A stretch of DNA of 64,000 nucleotides from Deinococcus sp. KSM4-11 (lineage in GTDB: Bacteria; Deinococcota; Deinococci; Deinococcales; Deinococcaceae), in NCBI RefSeq assembly GCF_004801415.1, contig NZ_SSNX01000008.1, forward strand, positions 1 through 64,000, written 5' to 3'. This document shows, in pieces, positions 42,047 to 50,918 of the stretch. The position numbers and the translations under genes were made by a program. Numbering within the stretch: position 1 is the first letter of the stretch; every line of letters starts with the position of its first letter. The notes under the pieces are model-generated. The model saw only the letters and a program-made list of their open reading frames with translations. It ran no database searches and was not told the DNA's origin.

Positions 42047-43444
42047 TCAGCCCGGCTTGATGTTCTGGTTGACGCTGAACACGTTCCCCGGATCGTAGCG
42101 GCCCTTGATCCGGGCGAGGCGCTCGTAGTTGTCGCGGTAGGTGGCCTGCACCCGCTCCTGGCCCTCCTCCATCATGAAATTCACGTACGAGCCGCCCATC
42201 GAGAAGCCGTGCAGCGCTTCCCAAGTCGTCACGGTCCAGTCGCGGATGGCGTCTGCTCCAGCCGGTGCAGGATCGACGCCGTAGTACACGGCCGCGAAGT
42301 CCGCGTCCCGGTAACTCCAGGCGGTCGCGTCGGCCGGTACCCGGTGCGCCGCCCCGCCCACGGGGTACAGGTGGATCGTCGAGAGCCAGGTGGGCATGCT
42401 GGCGCCACGGGCGCACAGCGCGTCGATGGCCGCGTCGTCCAGGGCGCCGAAGAAGTCCCCGCGCCAGTACTGCTGCTGCCCGGAGGTGTACAGGCCGTCA
42501 AAGGCCGACTGCAGGGCTGGGAAGGGCATGGGCTGCACGCCGTGCAGGGCGGGCGGCCCGAAGGCCGCGACGGGCGCGAAGACCTCGTCGGCACGCTCCT
42601 GTGGCCCTGAATAGCACCACACCACGCCGCACATCTTCTGCAGGTGCAGCGCCTCCGGGAAGGGCGGGCCGGGCGGGACGGTCAGCAGCGCGAAGAAGCC
42701 GCTCAGGCCGTCCGGCGCGTTGCGGATGAACTCCTGGAACCAGCGCAGCACCTGCGGCGCCTTCTCCAGCGGCCACAGCGTGGGGCCGCCCACCACCGTG
42801 CTGACCGGCTGCGCGCGGAACAGGAACGATGTCACGATCCCGAAATTGCCGCCACCCCCCCGGATGGCCCAGTACAGGTCGGCGTTCGACTGCTCGCTGG
42901 CCGTGACCTGCTGTCCGTCGGCCAGCACCACGTCGGCCTCCAGCAGGTGGTCGATGGTCAGGCCGTACCGGCGTGTCAGGTAGCCCAGGCCGCCGCCCAG
43001 CGTCAGGCCACCGACCCCGGTGGTGGAGATGACGCCGCACGGCACGGCCAGCGAGAATGCGTGCGTGGCGTGATCCACCTGCCCCCACGTCGCGCCGCCC
43101 TCGACCCGCACGGTGCGCGCCTGCGGATCGACGCGCACGCCGTCCATGCGCCGCAGGTCGATGACCAGCCCGCCATCGACGCTGCCCAAGCCGCCGCCGT
43201 TGTGGCCGCCGCCGCGCACGGCCACCCGCAGCCCCTGCTGGCGGGCGAAGGACAGGGCCTGGATCACGTCGGCGCTGTCCGTGCACTGCACGATCACGGC
43301 GGGCCGCCGGTCGATCATGCCGTTGAACAGCGCCCGCGCGCCGTCATAGGTGGCGTCGCCGGGGAGGAGCACGTCGCCGCGCACGGTGCCCCGGAGCGCC
43401 GTGACATCACTGGTCGAGGAAGTGGGGCTCTGAACGTCGGTCAT
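42047..43444 (-). CDS. FAD-binding oxidoreductase (BBE-like)
   Basis: This 465-residue protein has a PCMH-type FAD-binding domain: VAVRGGGHNGGGLGSVDGGLVID in pieces, GGATWGQVDHATH, CGVISTTGVGGLTLGGG in pieces. A C-terminal BBE-type segment (RYDPGNVFSVNQNI) follows. Members oxidise alcohols or sugars with bicovalently bound flavin. The ATG at 43444 is chosen because GGAGG stands seven bases before it; an ATG six bases earlier is too close. It precedes a convergent-free gap of 125 bases. Confidence 0.9.
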   Translation of the reverse strand: MTDVQSPTSSTSDVTALRGTVRGDVLLPGDATYDGARALFNGMIDRRPAVIVQCTDSADVIQALSFARQQGLRVAVRGGGHNGGGLGSVDGGLVIDLRRMDGVRVDPQARTVRVEGGATWGQVDHATHAFSLAVPCGVISTTGVGGLTLGGGLGYLTRRYGLTIDHLLEADVVLADGQQVTASEQSNADLYWAIRGGGGNFGIVTSFLFRAQPVSTVVGGPTLWPLEKAPQVLRWFQEFIRNAPDGLSGFFALLTVPPGPPFPEALHLQKMCGVVWCYSGPQERADEVFAPVAAFGPPALHGVQPMPFPALQSAFDGLYTSGQQQYWRGDFFGALDDAAIDALCARGASMPTWLSTIHLYPVGGAAHRVPADATAWSYRDADFAAVYYGVDPAPAGADAIRDWTVTTWEALHGFSMGGSYVNFMMEEGQERVQATYRDNYERLARIKGRYDPGNVFSVNQNIKPG

Positions 43445-43473
43445 GGGCATTCCTCCGGGCAAAGAGGGTGGGA

Positions 43474-43950
43474 TTACTTCGACTGACGGGGGTCGGTGGC
43501 CGGATCGGCATACGTGATCTCGAAGGGCCCTTGCAGGTGCACCTGCACCACCGTTTCGTCGTCCGTCCAGATGAAGTGGTTCATCTTCTCGGGCAGCGCC
43601 ACGAAGCCGCCGGGCTTGAGCAGCGTGCCCGCCGATTTGTCGAGCTTGTCGCCCATGCCGACGTGCAGGCTGCCGCTCAGCACGGTCACGTCCTCCTGGG
43701 TGGGGTGCCAGTGGGCGGGCACCTGGTACCCGGCGGGGAACTTCAGGCGCAAGGTAACGCGCACGGCCTTGCCGGGATCGCCGTCCAGCACGACCAGTTG
43801 CGCGCCGGCGGGCAGGAAGGGTGGTGCGGGGCTCCACTTCAGGTCGCCCTCATTCATGGGCATGGACATCCCCGACTGAGACCGCGACACGGAGGTGAGG
43901 ACGAGCGCGGCGCAGCCGGCCGTCAGCAGGGCCAGACGACGAATCTTCAT
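43474..43950 (-). CDS. Secreted cupin-domain protein
   Basis: This 158-residue protein has a signal peptide (MKIRRLALLTAGCAALVLTS) and a single cupin barrel with PAHWHPTQEDVTVLSG near 87 and MNHFIWTDDETVVQ near 131, holding the likely metal ligands. AAGGAG precedes the ATG. The gene is 29 bases from the FAD oxidoreductase start and in the same direction, so the two probably form one operon. The ligand is unknown. Confidence 0.85.
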   Translation of the reverse strand: MKIRRLALLTAGCAALVLTSVSRSQSGMSMPMNEGDLKWSPAPPFLPAGAQLVVLDGDPGKAVRVTLRLKFPAGYQVPAHWHPTQEDVTVLSGSLHVGMGDKLDKSAGTLLKPGGFVALPEKMNHFIWTDDETVVQVHLQGPFEITYADPATDPRQSK

Positions 43951-44106
43951 GGGTGGACTCCTTGGGAAAGGGGGCCCGGCGGGAGCGCTGCGGGTGACTG
44001 CGGCCGCCTCCGGCATTCACGGGCGCAGCGTAAGCGGCGGGGCGTTCCGGCAGCGTTCGCTGGGGCGTTCGGGTGCCGTTCCGGGCATCCGTGAACAGAA
44101 CGGGAC

Positions 44107-47100
44107 TCAGGTCAGGGTGGTCAGCAGGGCGCGGGCCCGCATCAGATCCGGCGTGACCAGAGCGGCTGGGAAAACGGCCACCACCGGCTCCAGCACCACG
44201 GCCCCCTCCCGCGGGTGCCCGGCCGCTTCCAGGTGCGCGGCCAGACTCGTGGCCGCCCGCAACTCCAGCGAGACCGCGCCCTGCGACCGGGCCAGGGCCA
44301 GCGCCTCCCGGAAGAAGCCCTCGGCCCGGTTCAGCTCGGTCAGGCCGCGCAGGCGGAACACCTCTGGCAGGTACCACAGGTCCCGGTTCTGCCCCGCCAC
44401 AGATTGGGCGACATCCAGGGCAGCGCGGGCCGCCTCGGGCCGGTTGAGCTGCAGATGCACCTCGGCCAGCAGCGACAGGTAATACGGAAGCCGCAGGGCG
44501 GCGTCCAGCCGTTGCAGGGCGTCCAGGCCCCGCCGGATGCGCCGCAGTCCCGCTTCCGGTTCGCCCCGCCGGGCCTGCACCCAGCCGCCCACGATCACGC
44601 CCCACTCGCGGTAGTAGGCGATGTTCGAGCGCTCGCACCCCTCCACGGCCGCCTCGGCCGCGTTCCAGGCGGCGTCCAGATCGCCCTCCAGCTGGTGCGA
44701 GATGCTCCGGTACGCGCGGGCCTGCATCTGCGTGAACGGATGCCCCAGCTCCTCGGCAATCGCGGCGGCCTGCGCGACATACTCCCGCGCCTCCAGCACG
44801 CGGCCCTGCAACCACAGGCCGTGCGCGCCCCACGCGAGCGTGAACACGCCCACATTCGCTCCGAACAGCACGCGGCGGTGACGGTGCTCGGCGTACAGGC
44901 GCCGCGCCTGCTCGAAATGCTCCGCGGCGGCCGCCAGTCGCCCCTCGGTCAGGTTCCCGCCGCCCAGGGCCTGATGGCTGTCGGTGAGCAGGCCCGTGTC
45001 GTCCCCGGCGAGCCGCATGGCCCGCTCGGCCAGTTCGCGCGCCCCCCGGACGTTGCCACGCACGATCTGCAGCGAGAACATGCCCCACAGGCTGCGCGTG
45101 ACGGCCACGCTGTCGCCCAGCTGCTCGGCCAGGGCCAGCGCGCGGTCGAGCGTGTGCTCGAGTTCCGGCGGCGTGAAGCCCTTCAGGGCCGTGAGGGCCG
45201 CCGCCATCATGTTGTGCGCCGCCAGTTCGGCGTGCCCGCGCTCCGCACTGTCCGGGAGGGCCAGGATCAGCCGCAGGGCCTGCTGGATCTGCAGCATCGC
45301 CTCCTGGCTGGCCGAGACGCTGTTCGCCCGCTCCGCCGCCTGCAGGTACGCGGTGACCGCGGCTTCCGGCTCGCCCGCCTGCTCCAGGTGGGCGGCCAGC
45401 TGTGCGGCCACGGCGCCCAGGTCGGTCGCGTGCCGCGTCTCCAGTGCGCGGGCCACCCGGCGGTGCAGCAGCCGGCGGCGGGCCGGACTGAGGGCGTCGT
45501 ACGCGCCCTCGCGCAGGCGGTCGTGCGTGAAGTCGTACGCGCCGCTGCCCGGCTGCTCGCGGATGATCTCGCGCCGCCACAGTTCGTCGAGCGCGCCGGC
45601 CAGCGAGTCCTCGTCCAGTTCGCCCGCGTCCCGCAGGATGCGCGTGTCGAAGGCCCGGCCGACCGTGGCCGCCAGCTGCGCCACTCCGCGCGCGTCCCCG
45701 GACAGCTGTTCCAGCCGCGCGGCGATCACCGCCTGCACGCGCGGCGACGGGGGAAACGCCGCGCCCTCGGGCCCGTCCAGCGCCACGCCCGCCCGGAGTG
45801 CCTCCACGATGAACAGCGGATGCCCCTCGGTCGCCCGGTACAGCTGCGACTGCGCGCCCGGCGACAGCGTGCCGGGACGCAGGGCCTCGGCCAGCTGCGC
45901 CGTCTCGGCGGACGACAGCGCCCCGAGTTCCACCCGGTTCAGCAGGCCGCGCTGCTGCAGGATCTGCAGGAACGAGCGCACGGCCGGCGTGCGGTCCTGC
46001 TCCTCACGGCGCAGCGTGAACACCAGCAGCAGGGGAGAGTGCGCCTCGAAGCGCAATAGGAAGTGCAGCCACTCCAGCGTGTCCCGGTCGCACCACTGCA
46101 GGTCGTCCAGCAGCAGCAGGAGCGCGCCCGAACCCAGACAGGCCCGCGCCAGCGACTCGAACAGCTGGGGCCGCTGCCAGCCCTCGCTGTGACGCTCTGC
46201 CCGGTTCCTCGCGCTCTCCGGCGTGAGTTCCGGCAGCAGCCGGGCCACCTCCCGTCGCCACGGCAGCGCCAGCGACGCCAGGGCGCCGTACAGGGCCGGG
46301 CTGCGCAGCCACTCCACCACGGGCGCATAGGCCAGCCGGCCCTCGGCGGCGTACGAGCGCGTCCGGGCCGTCCGCACGCCCTGCGCCGTAGCGAAGGTCA
46401 GCAGCGCCTCGGCCAGCCGCGTCTTGCCGATTCCCGCCTCGCCCGTGATCAGCAGCGCGCGGGGTGGGCCGCTGCTGGCCGCCTGCCACGCCTCCAGCAC
46501 CTGCCCCCACTCGGCGCGGCGCCCGACGAGCGGCGGTTCACCCGGCCCGGGTGGTGCGGGTGGGGCCTGCTCGCCCTGCTGCTCCAGACGGTGGAACGCC
46601 GCCTGCACCAGCGGCCCCGGCGCCGCGCCCAGCTCGGCGGCCAGCACACGCACGCATTCGTGGTAGGCGTGCCGCGCCGCCCCCGGATCACCCGCGTCGA
46701 GGTGCAGGGCCATCAGGCGGGCATGGGCGCTGTCCCGGTAGGGTTCCAGCGCCACCAGCCGCTGCGCGTACCGCACGGCGCCGGACGTCGGGGCATCGTC
46801 GTCCAGCAGGGCCTCCAGCACCGCCACCATCCGGTCGTGCCAGCGCTGCCGGTGGGCGTCAATCCACTCGTCGTCCAGGCCCGGCAGCAGGGCCGCCGGG
46901 TACAGCCCGGCGGCCCGCTCCAGCTCGTTCCAGTCCCGCGCCGCACCGGTGAGGACGCTGCGGGACGCCTGCTCGAAGGCCGCCACATCGAGGCCCGACG
47001 GCCCGTCCGGCGTCCAGTGCAGCGTCAGCGCATTCACCTCCAGGCACTGATCGATGGCCGGCCACGCCCGGCGCAGGTGATGCAGTTCGCGGCGCAGGTT

Positions 47101-47292
47101 CGTAAGCGCCTGCGCTTCATCCGAATCCGGCCACAGCGCGAAAGCAACCTGCCGGCGCGGCTGCGGGCAATCACGGTGGAGCAGCAGCCACGCCAGCAGG
47201 GCCTGCAACCGGGGCGCCCCCAGCGTCGTCACGGGCTGGCCGTGAACCGTGACCTGGAACGCTCCGAACAGCCGCACCTCGAGTTCCGGCAT
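44107..47292 (-). CDS. SARP/BTAD-type AAA regulator with TPR-like repeats
   Basis: This 1061-residue protein has an N-terminal winged helix (LEVRLFGAFQVTVHGQPVTTL in pieces) and a bacterial transcriptional activator domain (about 95-240). An AAA/NACHT-like ATPase follows with Walker A GEAGIGKTRLAEA near 284 and Walker B LLLLLDDLQW near 391. A long helical region of TPR type (to about 1060) ends the protein. Such large regulators respond to an unknown ligand. It lies upstream of the cupin-FAD oxidoreductase pair on the same strand, which it may control. Confidence 0.87.
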   Translation of the reverse strand: MPELEVRLFGAFQVTVHGQPVTTLGAPRLQALLAWLLLHRDCPQPRRQVAFALWPDSDEAQALTNLRRELHHLRRAWPAIDQCLEVNALTLHWTPDGPSGLDVAAFEQASRSVLTGAARDWNELERAAGLYPAALLPGLDDEWIDAHRQRWHDRMVAVLEALLDDDAPTSGAVRYAQRLVALEPYRDSAHARLMALHLDAGDPGAARHAYHECVRVLAAELGAAPGPLVQAAFHRLEQQGEQAPPAPPGPGEPPLVGRRAEWGQVLEAWQAASSGPPRALLITGEAGIGKTRLAEALLTFATAQGVRTARTRSYAAEGRLAYAPVVEWLRSPALYGALASLALPWRREVARLLPELTPESARNRAERHSEGWQRPQLFESLARACLGSGALLLLLDDLQWCDRDTLEWLHFLLRFEAHSPLLLVFTLRREEQDRTPAVRSFLQILQQRGLLNRVELGALSSAETAQLAEALRPGTLSPGAQSQLYRATEGHPLFIVEALRAGVALDGPEGAAFPPSPRVQAVIAARLEQLSGDARGVAQLAATVGRAFDTRILRDAGELDEDSLAGALDELWRREIIREQPGSGAYDFTHDRLREGAYDALSPARRRLLHRRVARALETRHATDLGAVAAQLAAHLEQAGEPEAAVTAYLQAAERANSVSASQEAMLQIQQALRLILALPDSAERGHAELAAHNMMAAALTALKGFTPPELEHTLDRALALAEQLGDSVAVTRSLWGMFSLQIVRGNVRGARELAERAMRLAGDDTGLLTDSHQALGGGNLTEGRLAAAAEHFEQARRLYAEHRHRRVLFGANVGVFTLAWGAHGLWLQGRVLEAREYVAQAAAIAEELGHPFTQMQARAYRSISHQLEGDLDAAWNAAEAAVEGCERSNIAYYREWGVIVGGWVQARRGEPEAGLRRIRRGLDALQRLDAALRLPYYLSLLAEVHLQLNRPEAARAALDVAQSVAGQNRDLWYLPEVFRLRGLTELNRAEGFFREALALARSQGAVSLELRAATSLAAHLEAAGHPREGAVVLEPVVAVFPAALVTPDLMRARALLTTLT

Positions 47293-47481
47293 GATGTCCG
47301 CACCCCCACCTGGCGTTGACTCCGGTGCCCGCAGTGTAGACCCGGCACCAGCGCAGCACGGCCAGACGCGGAGAGGCGCGGGAACAAATGCTCCCATCAG
47401 CGTGGAATTCAAGCCTCCGGCCGCTCCAGACACGGATGTCCAGGGCAGCACCGCACCCCCTCCCTGCCCGCGGCGACCGCC

Positions 47482-49032
47482 TCAGGTGAGGAACAACCGG
47501 TAGGCGGGATTCAGGGTCATGTCCGTGGCCGGATACCCCAGCCCCTCGATGAACGCCGCGAACTCCGCCGCCTCGGCGTCCGGCACCTGCACGCCCGCCA
47601 GCACCCGCCCGTGCGCGCTGCCGTGGTTGCGGTAGTGGAACAGGCTGATGTTCCAGCGGCCGTGCAGATGCGTCAGGAACTCCAGCAGCGCGCCGGGCCG
47701 CTCCGGGAAGGTAAACGAATACACCCGCTCGTCCGTCGCCTCCGGCGCGCGCCCCCCCACCATGTGCCGCACGTGCACCTTCGCCAGCTCGTCCTCCGTC
47801 AGGTCCGTGACCGCGTAGCCGCGCGCCGTCAGTTCCGCCACCAGCGCCCCGCGCTGCCCCGCCTGTGCCAGCTGCACCCCCACGAAGATCTGCGCCTCGG
47901 CGCGCGGCGCGTAACGGTAGTTGAACTCCGTGACCGCCCGCACCCCGATCACCTCGATGAACTCCCGGAACGCGCCCGGCCGCTCCGGGATCGTGACCGC
48001 CAGGATCGCCTCGCGCTGCTCGCCCACCTCCGCGCGCTCGGCCACGTGCCGCAGCCGGTCGAAGTTCACGTTCGCGCCGCACGTGAGGGCCACCAGCGTC
48101 TCGCCCTGGATGCCACGCTCGGACACGTACTTCTTCAATCCGGCGACCGCCAGTGCGCCCGCCGGTTCCATCACGGCGCGCGTGTCGTCGAACACGTCCT
48201 TGATCGCCGCGCACACCTCGTCGGTGTTCACGCGCACCCAGTCGTCCACGTAGCGGCGGGTCAGGTCAAAGGTATACGCGCCCACCTGCTTCACCGCCAC
48301 GCCATCCACGAAGATCCCCACCGTGTCCAGCCGCACCCGCTCGTTCGCCTGCAAGGACTGGTACATCGCGTCGCTGTCGTCCGGCTCGACGCCCACCACC
48401 CGGATGTCCGGCCGGAGCGCCTTGATCACGCCCGCCACGCCCGCAATCAGGCCGCCGCCGCCCACCGGCACGAACACCGTGTAGCCATTGCCGGATTCGA
48501 CCTGCCGCAACACCTCCAGCGCCACCGTGCCCTGCCCCGCCAGTACCAGCGGATCATCGTACGGATGCACGAAGGTCAAGCCCAGTTCCTTCTGCAACGC
48601 GAACGCATGCGCCTCGGCGTCACTGAAACTGTCCCCGAACAGCACCACCTCGGCCCCGCGCGCCCGGCACGCCCCCACCTTGATCTCCGGCGTCGTCGAC
48701 GGCATCACGATCACCGCCCGCACCCCCAGCGCCTGCGCGGCGAACGCCACCCCCTGCGCATGGTTCCCCGCCGACGCCGTGATGACGCCACGTTCCCGCT
48801 CGGCGGCCGCGAGCTGCGCCATCTTGTTGTACGCCCCCCGCAACTTGAACGAGAAGATCGGCTGCAGATCCTCGCGCTTGAGCAGCACGCGGTTCCCCGT
48901 CCGCCGACTCAGCAGCGGCGTCTCGCTCACCGGCGTCTCGATCGCCGCGCCGTACACCTTGCTCGTCAATGCCAGACGCAGCACGTCCATCGCGTCCATG
49001 TCCCCCGGTTTGAACTCCCTGACCTGCAGCAT
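47482..49032 (-). CDS. ilvA: Threonine ammonia-lyase (biosynthetic)
   Basis: This 516-residue fold-type II PLP enzyme has SFKLRGAYNK with K63 forming the Schiff base, a glycine-rich phosphate loop VPVGGGGLIAGV near 208 and SAGNHAQG near 88. Two ACT-like C-terminal domains (about 350-430 and 440-516) give feedback control. It converts threonine to 2-oxobutanoate, the first step of isoleucine synthesis. A leader peptide with Ile codons and a terminator hairpin lie directly upstream. The ribosome site GAGAGGAG precedes the ATG at 49032. Confidence 0.95.
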   Translation of the reverse strand: MLQVREFKPGDMDAMDVLRLALTSKVYGAAIETPVSETPLLSRRTGNRVLLKREDLQPIFSFKLRGAYNKMAQLAAAERERGVITASAGNHAQGVAFAAQALGVRAVIVMPSTTPEIKVGACRARGAEVVLFGDSFSDAEAHAFALQKELGLTFVHPYDDPLVLAGQGTVALEVLRQVESGNGYTVFVPVGGGGLIAGVAGVIKALRPDIRVVGVEPDDSDAMYQSLQANERVRLDTVGIFVDGVAVKQVGAYTFDLTRRYVDDWVRVNTDEVCAAIKDVFDDTRAVMEPAGALAVAGLKKYVSERGIQGETLVALTCGANVNFDRLRHVAERAEVGEQREAILAVTIPERPGAFREFIEVIGVRAVTEFNYRYAPRAEAQIFVGVQLAQAGQRGALVAELTARGYAVTDLTEDELAKVHVRHMVGGRAPEATDERVYSFTFPERPGALLEFLTHLHGRWNISLFHYRNHGSAHGRVLAGVQVPDAEAAEFAAFIEGLGYPATDMTLNPAYRLFLT

Positions 49033-49057
49033 GTTGGGCTCCTCTCGAAACGAAACA

Positions 49058-49078
49058 CCCCCGCGACTTCGGCGGGGG
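49058..49078 (-). terminator. ilvA attenuator hairpin
   Basis: CCCCCGC / GCGGGGG with a 7-base loop is followed on the minus strand by GTGTTTCGTTTCG, then by the ilvA ribosome site. It can stop transcription just before the gene and lies 22 bases after the leader-peptide stop. Confidence 0.7.
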
Positions 49079-49100
49079 CAGACGGGCAGCGCGGCGGCTG

Positions 49101-49145
49101 TCAGGCAATGACCCCACTCCGCTGAATAATTCGCGCCGCTTGCAT
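49101..49145 (-). CDS. ilvA leader peptide (MQAARIIQRSGVIA)
   Basis: A 14-codon frame contains two adjacent Ile codons (ATT ATT) and a Val-Ile pair (GTC ATT), so a lack of isoleucyl or valyl tRNA would stall a ribosome here. TATGCT lies six bases before the ATG, making it leaderless. GCGGCG inside the frame can pair with CGCCGC after the stop, and CCGCG there can pair with the terminator's own CGCGG. This arrangement is the classic attenuator plan. Confidence 0.65.
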   Translation of the reverse strand: MQAARIIQRSGVIA

Positions 49146-49151
49146 AGGGGG

Positions 49152-49157
49152 AGCATA
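49152..49157 (-). promoter_or_regulatory. Promoter -10 of the ilvA leader transcript
   Basis: TATGCT on the minus strand sits six bases before the leader-peptide ATG, the spacing shared by the leaderless genes of this window. Transcription would begin at or near that ATG. Confidence 0.6.
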
Positions 49158-49199
49158 GGCGCGGGGGGTTGGGAACGGAAGGGGAAGAGGTAGACAAGG

Positions 49200-49244
49200 G
49201 GGGCTGGGGGCGCGCCTGCGGTGGGCTGCCCCACCCCCAGCCCC
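49200..49244. repeat. Inverted repeat in a gene-free region
   Basis: GGGGCTGGGGG at 49200-49210 pairs perfectly with 49234-49244 across a 23-base loop. The stretch 49158-49522 otherwise holds no gene that I can support. It has G-rich tracts, a short AT-richer part near 49360-49510 and no recognised mobile-element ends. Confidence 0.5.
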
Positions 49245-49522
49245 TACCCCAGACTCGTAGAGCTGCGGAGCAGAGGGGCAGGGGAGCAGCGCTGCACTGG
49301 GCATGTGGTCGCCGTGCGTCGCTAACTGGATCTGGTGGCGGTCTCTTTCGCGTGGGGGTGGTGTGTCTGCTATTTCCTTTGCCGTCGTCAGCGCCCGCGC
49401 GCTTCGCGCACGATGGCATTCGGTCAGGGGCAGGGTGGGACGATTCGGTTGTTACTTCTCTCTCGACTTGTGGGAGCGTGTGACCATCGCTACTGAATCA
49501 AGGGCTGGGATTCGTAGCCTTT

Positions 49523-50866
49523 TTACTCTTTCGCGAGGGCGTCCATGAATTCCAGGGCGAAGCGCACGCCGCTCTCGAAGTCGCGCCGGAGGATGTTCTC
49601 GTTGGGGGCATGCACGCGGCCCGTGGGGTTGCCGATGCCCATGGCGATGACGGGCGCGCCGACGTGCTGCATGAACGGGTACATCGGGCCGCTGCCGCCC
49701 GAACTGGGATTCAGCAGGGGCGCGTGCCCGTGCACCTGCTCGGCCACGCGGGCGGCCGTGCGGACGAAGGGGCTGTTCAGGTCGCTGCGCGAGGGGTGTT
49801 CGTGGCTCTCCAGTTCGACGATCTCGATGTCGCCCAGGCCCTGCGCGTCCAGGTGGGCGCGCAGGAGGCCGACGATCTTCGCGGGATCCTGATCCGGCAC
49901 CAGCCGGAAGTCGAGTTTCACCATGCCTTCGGCGGGGAGCACGGTCTTGCTGCCGGGGCCGCCGTACCCGCCATGGAAGCCGTTGACGTTCACGACGGGC
50001 ATCAGGTTCAGGCGGTGGTGGTACTCGGGCGGCGTGCCCAGCGGCTGCGTGACGCTGTAGCCGGTCATCAGCGCCTCGCCGTGGCCGGGCAGGGCTTTGA
50101 TCGCGTTCAGGTCGGCCTGCGTTTCCGCGCGGATGTCGTCAAAGAAACCGGGGATGGTCACGCGCCCGACCTCGTCCCGCAGGGAGGCCACCGCGCGGCT
50201 CAGGCGGTACAGGGGGTTGTCCACCACGGCGCCGTTCGAGGAGTGCAGGTCGCTGGCGGCCACGCGGCAGCGCAACTCCAGGCAGATGATGCCCTTGAGG
50301 CCCGCGTACAGCACCGGGCGGCCCTCGGGCGTGATCGAGCCGAATTCCCACCACACGCCGTCCGCTTTCAGGTCGGCGGCGTGCGCCTCCACGAAGTGTT
50401 CCAGGCTGGGGCTGCCGACCTCCTCCTCGCCTTCCAGCAGCCACTTGACCTTCAATGGCAATCGGCCGCCGTGGCGTTCGCGCAGGGCGCGCAGACCGGC
50501 CAGACGCGACGTGAACTCACCCTTGTCGTCGCTCGCGCCGCGCCCGTACAGGCGACCGCCGCGCTCGGTCAGTTCGAAGGGCGGACTCTCCCACAGATCC
50601 GCCGGGTCTTCGGGTTGCACGTCGTAGTGGTTGTAGATCAGCAGGGTAAAGGGGCCGTCGCCCGCCTCGGCCAGCAGCACGGGCGCGACCTGACCGGGGT
50701 GCATGGTGACGGTGAAGTCCTCGGCTTCCAGCAGGGCCTGCACGGCGTCGGCTGTCTCGGACAGCATGCGGCCCTGGGCGGACACGCTCTCCAGCGCGAC
50801 CAGGTTCGCCAGGTCGTGCAGGCCGCGCAGGATGTGGGCGCTCAGGTCGGTATCCGGTGGAGTCAT
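49523..50866 (-). CDS. M20-family dipeptidase/amidohydrolase
   Basis: This 447-residue protein has M20 motifs: NHYDVQPED near 80 (metal ligand and neighbouring Asp), GASDDKGEF near 110, the catalytic EGEEEVGSPS near 144 and SSGGSGPMYPF near 390. The dimerisation domain lies at about 195-320. It hydrolyses dipeptides or N-acyl amino acids with two zinc ions. The ATG lies seven bases after TACCCT, a leaderless start. The substrate is not predicted. Confidence 0.92.
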   Translation of the reverse strand: MTPPDTDLSAHILRGLHDLANLVALESVSAQGRMLSETADAVQALLEAEDFTVTMHPGQVAPVLLAEAGDGPFTLLIYNHYDVQPEDPADLWESPPFELTERGGRLYGRGASDDKGEFTSRLAGLRALRERHGGRLPLKVKWLLEGEEEVGSPSLEHFVEAHAADLKADGVWWEFGSITPEGRPVLYAGLKGIICLELRCRVAASDLHSSNGAVVDNPLYRLSRAVASLRDEVGRVTIPGFFDDIRAETQADLNAIKALPGHGEALMTGYSVTQPLGTPPEYHHRLNLMPVVNVNGFHGGYGGPGSKTVLPAEGMVKLDFRLVPDQDPAKIVGLLRAHLDAQGLGDIEIVELESHEHPSRSDLNSPFVRTAARVAEQVHGHAPLLNPSSGGSGPMYPFMQHVGAPVIAMGIGNPTGRVHAPNENILRRDFESGVRFALEFMDALAKE

Positions 50867-50918
50867 GCTCCGCAGGGTAGAGGATTTCCTGCACTGGCCG
50901 CCCGGCCCGGCGCGGTGG

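Noticed and set aside
49058..49157. T-box riboswitch for ilvA
   Set aside because: No T-box sequence (about 14 conserved bases) or specifier loop was found; the short frame with Ile codons explains the hairpin better.
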